Source: Acorus gramineus (lineage: Eukaryota > Streptophyta > Magnoliopsida > Acorales > Acoraceae). Taken from it: a stretch of DNA of 64,000 nt. Shown here one piece after another: positions 58,712-64,000 of the stretch (position 1 is the stretch's first letter; every line of letters begins with the position of its first letter). Both the position numbers and the translations under genes were made by a program. The DNA is taken from NCBI GenBank assembly GCA_030737835.1, contig CM060853.1, forward strand, positions 558,001 to 622,000, in the 5' to 3' direction. A model generated the notes under the pieces. That model searched no databases, was not told the DNA's origin, and saw only the letters and a list, made by a program, of their open reading frames with translations.

Positions 58712-61380
58712 GGTGGCCTCCAGCTCTTCCCGAGCGCACGCCCGCGCGCACGCTCGCGCGCACGCACGCGCGCGCCCTGCCAGCCCCTGCGCCTGGACTA
58801 CCCGAGGCCACCAGCCCACTCGCCAGCACTGCCAGCCCCTCCAGCATACCCAACACGACCAGCACTGCCAGCCCCAGACCGCGCACACCCGCGCGCATGC
58901 CGCGCGCACGCACGCCCGCGCGCGCACGCGCGCATCCCCGCACGCGCCCAGCCTACGCGCTGCCTGCTGCCCGGGGCAGTGCCCCTGCCTGCCGAGCACC
59001 TCCAACCACCCCTCCCACTGCCGCCGACCACCTCCAACCACCTCCGACCGCCCTCCGACGACCCCCACTGCCGCCGACCACCTCCCAAACACAAAACCCC
59101 CCTAGCAATCATCTAGACAAGAAAAACGGGGAAAAGAAGCTTACCAAGGGGGAGGAAGAGGTGACCGGGTGCTCTCCACGCACCGAAACCCTTCACAACG
59201 GCCTTCTCACGCCCCGATCTAGCTTGGCCTTCGAAATGGGCCAAATCAGAGGACGAAAAGGGGAGGTCGGGGAGGCTAGGATCGTCGGAACTCGGATTTG
59301 AAGACACCGGAGCTTTAGGTTTTTGGTTTTGAGGGGTGTAGGGGGCTCAAACGGAAGAAAAACTGAGGAGAGGAGAGAGAGAGCTCAAGGTAGGGGATGA
59401 TGAATAGTGCCATTTGATTTTTATAACACCTCTTATATAGCGTGCGACTTAAAAACCCGGATACGCCCCGGAACTGCGAAATTTTTGCAAACGATGCCGG
59501 AATTCGATGAAATTTTCACGAGTGGCTTAAAATGGCACCAGGACACATAATATGCAGTTAGATTTTCAATCGGAGTCCTCTAACTCGGACGATAGCTAAC
59601 AGTCCAAAATTATGCGGTTCCGATCGAAAAACACTAAAAATTTTAAAACTGCTAAAAATGCTCCAATGATTGCCAATAGGCCAAAAAGTGACACATATAT
59701 AACACCCGGGACGCGGCAAGTGTATATAAAATATCAGAATCTACACAGGAGGTCAATAATATATCATACACAAACAACCAGAATGACACACAGACAACAA
59801 AGAGGCTGACATGATATATACACCAAATGCGGAAGCAAAAGACTGAATCTGTAAATAAACATTCTACAGACTCGATACTCAATCATCTGTCCTGTGAGAG
59901 CCAATATACACAAATACAACTGAACATATACAAACACGTGCCAAGCACGGAAATCAAATACATACAGTCAAGAAGGGATGCTGATAACCTCTGGCACTCG
60001 CGGACGTAGCGCTACTCCGCTACTGAAGGAATCCCTCGGAAAGCTCCAACTGCTGCTCCGGCTCCAGCTCAGGCTCAGTGACCACTGGGGAAAAACATAT
60101 GCGAGGGGTGAGCCACACGCTCAGTGAACAGCACAACCCATGCATCACAGACAATATTTACCACAATTCCATTATTTATCCAGCCTCTAAGTGACATAAC
60201 ATAATCCAGTGGTTCGTACCTCGCCGAACCACCACACCCTCACCCTCACCCATCAATGGGTGACATAGGCTATTGGGACTGATAATCATCCAATCACAAA
60301 TCCAGTAGGTCGCTCATCGCCAACCCACTACACCCTCACCCTCACCCTACCACGGGTGACATAGGATATTGGGACTGACTAGGCTGTTGGTCACCCTTGG
60401 TCCACCGATAGTCTCTCCTCCACTCCGTAGGCCGCTGGCCTTCACCCATAACTTCAACACAGTCCGTCACAAATATCGGGAGGCGCCTACTGATGGGAGC
60501 CCTCGGAAGGGACGACCTTATCACGTTGGGGCAGTCTCTACACGGATCCAACAAAGGGAAACAGAACAGCCCATCCATACGCATATGATCCACTCGGATC
60601 CGCCGACAACACATCTCTACAACTCTAATGTCATGAACTCTTCAGAGTTCCTCCAGGGCGCATAACCAAGATGCGGGGAACACGTACAATAAAAGCAAGG
60701 TTGTAATATCATTGGGGGAAAGAACTCGGGAGGCGGTGTGAGTTCCCGATATAGGATACCCCGACAACCAAACAAGGAACACGGAGTACCCTAACCCGGG
60801 TCTCACCGCTGTCCTCGCAAGGCCCCTCCCCTATAATATTCACTAAATATGCTAATAATCATACCAGTTATATAACATTACTTATAATATTAATGGGACT
60901 AGAAACCTTGGGAGGGCAGCATGAGGTCCCGATACAGGACATCCCGACAACCAAACAAGGAACACGGAGTACCCTAACACGGGTCTCAATGTTGACCTCG
61001 CAAGGCTCCTCCCTATAATATTATCTAAGGCATGCGATTTAACATACACTAGCATTTAATTTAATAAATAAACTAGTAGGACGCATGCATAGGCCGAGGT
61101 TTCCTAACATGAAAACAGGGGGCATGGTGCATGGCTCTTACACCTATCCTATGGGTGCAAGTCCCTAACATACAAAGACTAGGGTAGCATGCATTCTACG
61201 TTTAAATCATACAAGCATGGATTACATATTACTGCAGGTTAATATACATCCATGGTGCCCCAGGAGAGGTCGGTATACGCCCAAATGCGTATGACCCCTC
61301 TCTACTGAGTTGGATTGTCCCACTCACCGGTATCTGGGTCGTCGCGCGACCGTCCGTCTAGCTCTGCAAGACAGACATTC

Positions 61381-61381
<1 letters not shown>

Positions 61382-61420
<39 letters not shown>

Positions 61421-62410
61421 ACCGCCGCGCCTCCCAACGCCCCCCGCGCACCCCCCCCCCGCCCCCCCCGCGCCCCCCCCCCCCCCCCCCCCCCCGGGTG
61501 CACCGCGCGCCCCCTGCGCCCCAGCGCAGCCGCCCGCGCACACCCCGCACGCCTCGCGCTGGCCCGCGAGCACCCCGCACGCTCCGCACGCAGCGCCTCG
61601 CCCCGCGCGCACCTCCAGCCCCCTATCCGCGCGCACCCCGCGCGCACCTCCAGCCCCCTATCCGCGCGCACTCCGCGCGCACCTACCAGCCTCTACCCGC
61701 GCGCACCACGCGCGCACCACCCGCTCGCACCCACTACACCGCGCGCACCACCCGCTCGCACCCACTGCACCGCGCGCACCACCCGCGCCGCAGCCCAGCG
61801 CCCGGTATCCGCGGCCCAGCACCCGACGCTCAGCGCCCAGCACCCGGGACCCTCACCCAGCGCCCACGCGCACGCACGCGCAACACGCGCCCAGCGCGCC
61901 TGGCAGCACGCGCCCAACGCGCCTGCCAGCATGCCCGCGCTGCTGCCCGCGCTGCCTGCCTACGCGCGTCGCCGAGTGGCCCGAGCACCGTTCGCCTTGC
62001 ACGCCCAGCCACTGCCCGCCTGATGCCCGAGCACCCCTTGCCAGCTGCCCGAGCATGGCCTGCCCAGCCGGCCTCCCCTGCTCGCACAGCCCGTAGCCTG
62101 CCTACCCGCACGCCTCCCCCTGCACCCCCCGAGCGCACGCCCGCGCGCGCGCCCGCGCGCACGCGCTCGCGCGCCCGGCAAACTGGTGCGCCTGCTCCCA
62201 GCCTACCCGGCTAGTCCTACCCAGCCTGCCCAGCCCTGCTGGCCCCCAGCGCCACCCGAGCGCACGCACGCCCAGCCCTGCTGGCCCCCAGCGCCACCCG
62301 AGCGCACGCACGCCCAGCCCTGCTGGCCCCCAGCGCCACCCGAGCGCACGCCCGCGCCAGCCGCTGCGCCTGCTGCCCTGCGCTGCTGCCCTGCCCGAGA
62401 CAGCAGCCTG
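61382..62410. repeat. C-run and GC-rich tract of LTR A
   Basis: It begins with 39 consecutive C (61382-61420) and another C-run of 23 at about 61473-61495. CGCGCACC repeats follow (e.g. 61615-61790). Then come three near-identical ~60-bp units containing CCAGCCCTGCTGGCCCCCAG (about 62231-62345). Confidence 0.9.
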
Positions 62411-63162
62411 CCAGCCCGAGCTCCTCAACCACCCACCTCCGACCACCCCACGGCCTCCGACCACCACCACAGCCCTCCGACGGCCACCCACCGCCGCCGA
62501 CCGCCTCCCAACCACAAATCTACCCTCCTAACATACATCTAAGCATGAAAAAGAGGGAAAGGAGGCTTACCGAGGGGAAGAAGGGAAGTCCGGTTGCTCT
62601 CCGCGCACCGAAACCTTTCCCAAAGGGCTTCCAACGCCCGGATCTACTCCCACCTCCGAAATGGGCCAAAACAGAGGAGAAGAGAGGGCGGACGGAGGGG
62701 AAAAACTCGTCGGAATCGAGATTTGAAACCACCGGGGTGTAGATCGGGACCCGATCTACACTTCCTAGGTTTTAGGTTTTTGGTTTTGAGGGGTCTAAGG
62801 GCCTCAAATGGAAGAAAAATGGAGAAGGAGAGAGAGAGCAATTGGTAGGGATGATGAATAGTGATTTCGAAAATTAGATCACATCTATATATAGCGAGCG
62901 ACTTAAAAACCCAGATACGCCCCGGAACTGCGAAATTTTGGAAACGTCACCGGAATTCGATGAAATTTTCGTGAGAGGCCTAAAATGGCACCAGGACACC
63001 AAATATGCAGTTAGATTTCCAATCGGAGTCCTCTAACTCAGGACGATAGCTAACAGTCCAAAAATTAGCGGTTCCGATCGAAAACCGAAAAAAAATCAAA
63101 AAATTGCCAGGACGCTCCAACAGTTACCAGCAGGTTAAAAGTGACACATATATAACATACTC

Positions 63163-64000
63163 AACACTACTGGATCATCTACATCTAGATAATCGCCCAT
63201 CGATGTCCTTCAACATCGATCATGAGACCGGACCCAACAACTATGGGAATGGTCGAACAACGAATGGGTCACGAGGCGACGTGTCTTCGCCTCATCCACA
63301 CCCTCACTCCTGAAAGGAGACATCTTGGGACTTTGGGAAGAGACTTAGACTGCTCTACACCCCTAGTCCACCGGTAGCCTCTCCCTCGCGTAGCCTCGAC
63401 CTGGTATACTCCCACGATCAGTACCCTCCGAACGCGTCGGTGGTACCTACAGATGGGAGCCCTCTGTCAGGACAGCTCCAACGCCGGGGAGTTCCTACAT
63501 CGGATCCAACGAAGGGGAGAATGATTCCACGCTCGCGATATCATTCATTAGCCCTCTTCCGGGTAGCCTCTACCTGGTATACTCCCACGATCAGTACCCC
63601 TCCGACTGCATCGGTGGTACCACGGATGGGAGCCCTTTGTCAGGACAGCTACAACCCGGCCTCTTCAATTCAGACAACCTTGGGAGTGAACATTCCATGT
63701 TCGCAAAGCGAACCCCATGGAAAACAACTACCACTCTGGAGGAGAAGAATATGCGAGGGGGGGGCACACAATCAGTGAATGGCACAAACTATGCAACGCA
63801 ACACATATTAACCCTAAAATAATTACAGTCCCTAAACGGGAGTAACTGTACAAGCTAGTGGGTCGTAACATTGCCGACCCACCCCACCCTCACCCTCACC
63901 CTTTAGGGGGTGACATGGGCCTTTTGGGACTGACTAGACTGCTATTCACCCTTGGTCCACCGGTAGCCTCTCCCACGCTCCGTAGCTTACCTGGTATACT
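63163..64000 (+). mobile_element. LTR D, right part, running off the window
   Basis: It resumes directly after the second TACTC copy (63158-63162). It matches the inverse of 1700-2310, including the GATCATCTACATCTAGAT block (63173) and the duplicated GATGGGAGCCCT modules (63450 and 63625). It contains CCCTCACCCTCACCCT at 63889. The element continues past the window end. Confidence 0.8.

Larger units (their letters stand above)
53837..59704 (+). mobile_element. Solo LTR B, nested in A and split by LTR C
   Basis: It starts TGTCACGAGCC (53837) and ends ATATATAACA (59704), with the perfect TSD CCCGG (53832-53836 and 59705-59709). Removing it restores the family start GGCCGTCCCCGGGACGCGGC in LTR A, an independent check of the boundaries. 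Its own sequence is 53837-55655 plus 58717-59704, about 2.81 kb. The last 260 bp are nearly identical to those of C, so B and C are close relatives. Confidence 0.93.
53809..63157 (+). mobile_element. Solo LTR A, split after 28 bp by LTR B
   Basis: It starts TGTCACGCCCC (53809) and ends ATATATAACA (63157), with the perfect TSD TACTC (53804-53808 and 63158-63162). LTR B inserted after its first 28 bp. Its own sequence is 53809-53836 plus 59710-63157, about 3.48 kb. It holds the longest C-runs of the window (61382-61420) and a large GC-rich tract (61380-62410). Its TATATATAG at 62886-62894 is a plausible TATA box. No internal region is present. Confidence 0.92.

Noticed and set aside
53809-59720. 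Regularly recurring ~2-kb blocks suggesting a satellite or tandem gene array
   Set aside because: TSDs and restored junctions show nested solo LTRs instead of tandem duplication.
61302-62542. Long Pro-rich and Gly-rich frames around the C-runs
   Set aside because: Caused by poly-C and CGCGCACC repeats in LTR A; composition only.

Overview
This 64 kb window is nuclear DNA of a flowering plant, most likely a eudicot. Two host genes show this: a spliced 18-exon gene for the plastid type of acetyl-CoA synthetase (42707-50164, +) and an intronless gene for the photosystem II polyprotein PsbY (16041-16619, -). I cannot name the species. Almost everything else is transposable elements, many inserted inside one another. 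Their boundaries can be read from intact target-site duplications (TSDs).

Left end (1-3068): four pieces of a long LTR family whose LTR runs from TGTCACGCC to ATATATAACA, stacked inside each other. Then 4498-6744: an old decayed Ty1/copia element. 7843-8320: a Mutator-type MITE with a 9-bp TSD. 9255-14003: a young Ty1/copia element with 134-bp LTRs. About 14.6-14.96 kb: a LINE tail. 16041-16619: PsbY with I-box motifs upstream. 17346-24035: a non-autonomous hAT element (8-bp TSD) carrying a Ty1/copia element (17937-23855, 5-bp TSD) inside it. 26480-29338: a perfect solo LTR (TSD CAGTC).

32272-42387 is a second composite. A probable outer hAT-like element holds a LINE fragment. The LINE is split by a solo LTR of a related long-LTR family (33260-41508, TSD GAAGG). 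That LTR contains a 3.2 kb hAT transposon with a decayed BED-type transposase (34275-37470, TSD TGCATAGA) and a 2.07 kb non-autonomous MULE (37918-39988, TSD AAGATTTAA).

The acetyl-CoA synthetase gene follows. It reads as 738 codons with every exon joint in frame. It has one GC-AG intron, and two short tandem duplications flank its second-last exon, one of which creates an in-frame alternative splice acceptor.

Right end (51587-64000): the TGTCACGCC family again. One incomplete LTR abuts an older LTR, which was entered by solo LTR A (53809-63157, TSD TACTC), which was entered by solo LTR B (53837-59704, TSD CCCGG), which was entered by solo LTR C (55656-58711, TSD GGTGG). These LTRs carry GC-rich, C-rich tracts that give long but meaningless Pro/Ala/Arg-rich reading frames on both strands. 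No RNA genes, CRISPR arrays or bacterial features were seen.
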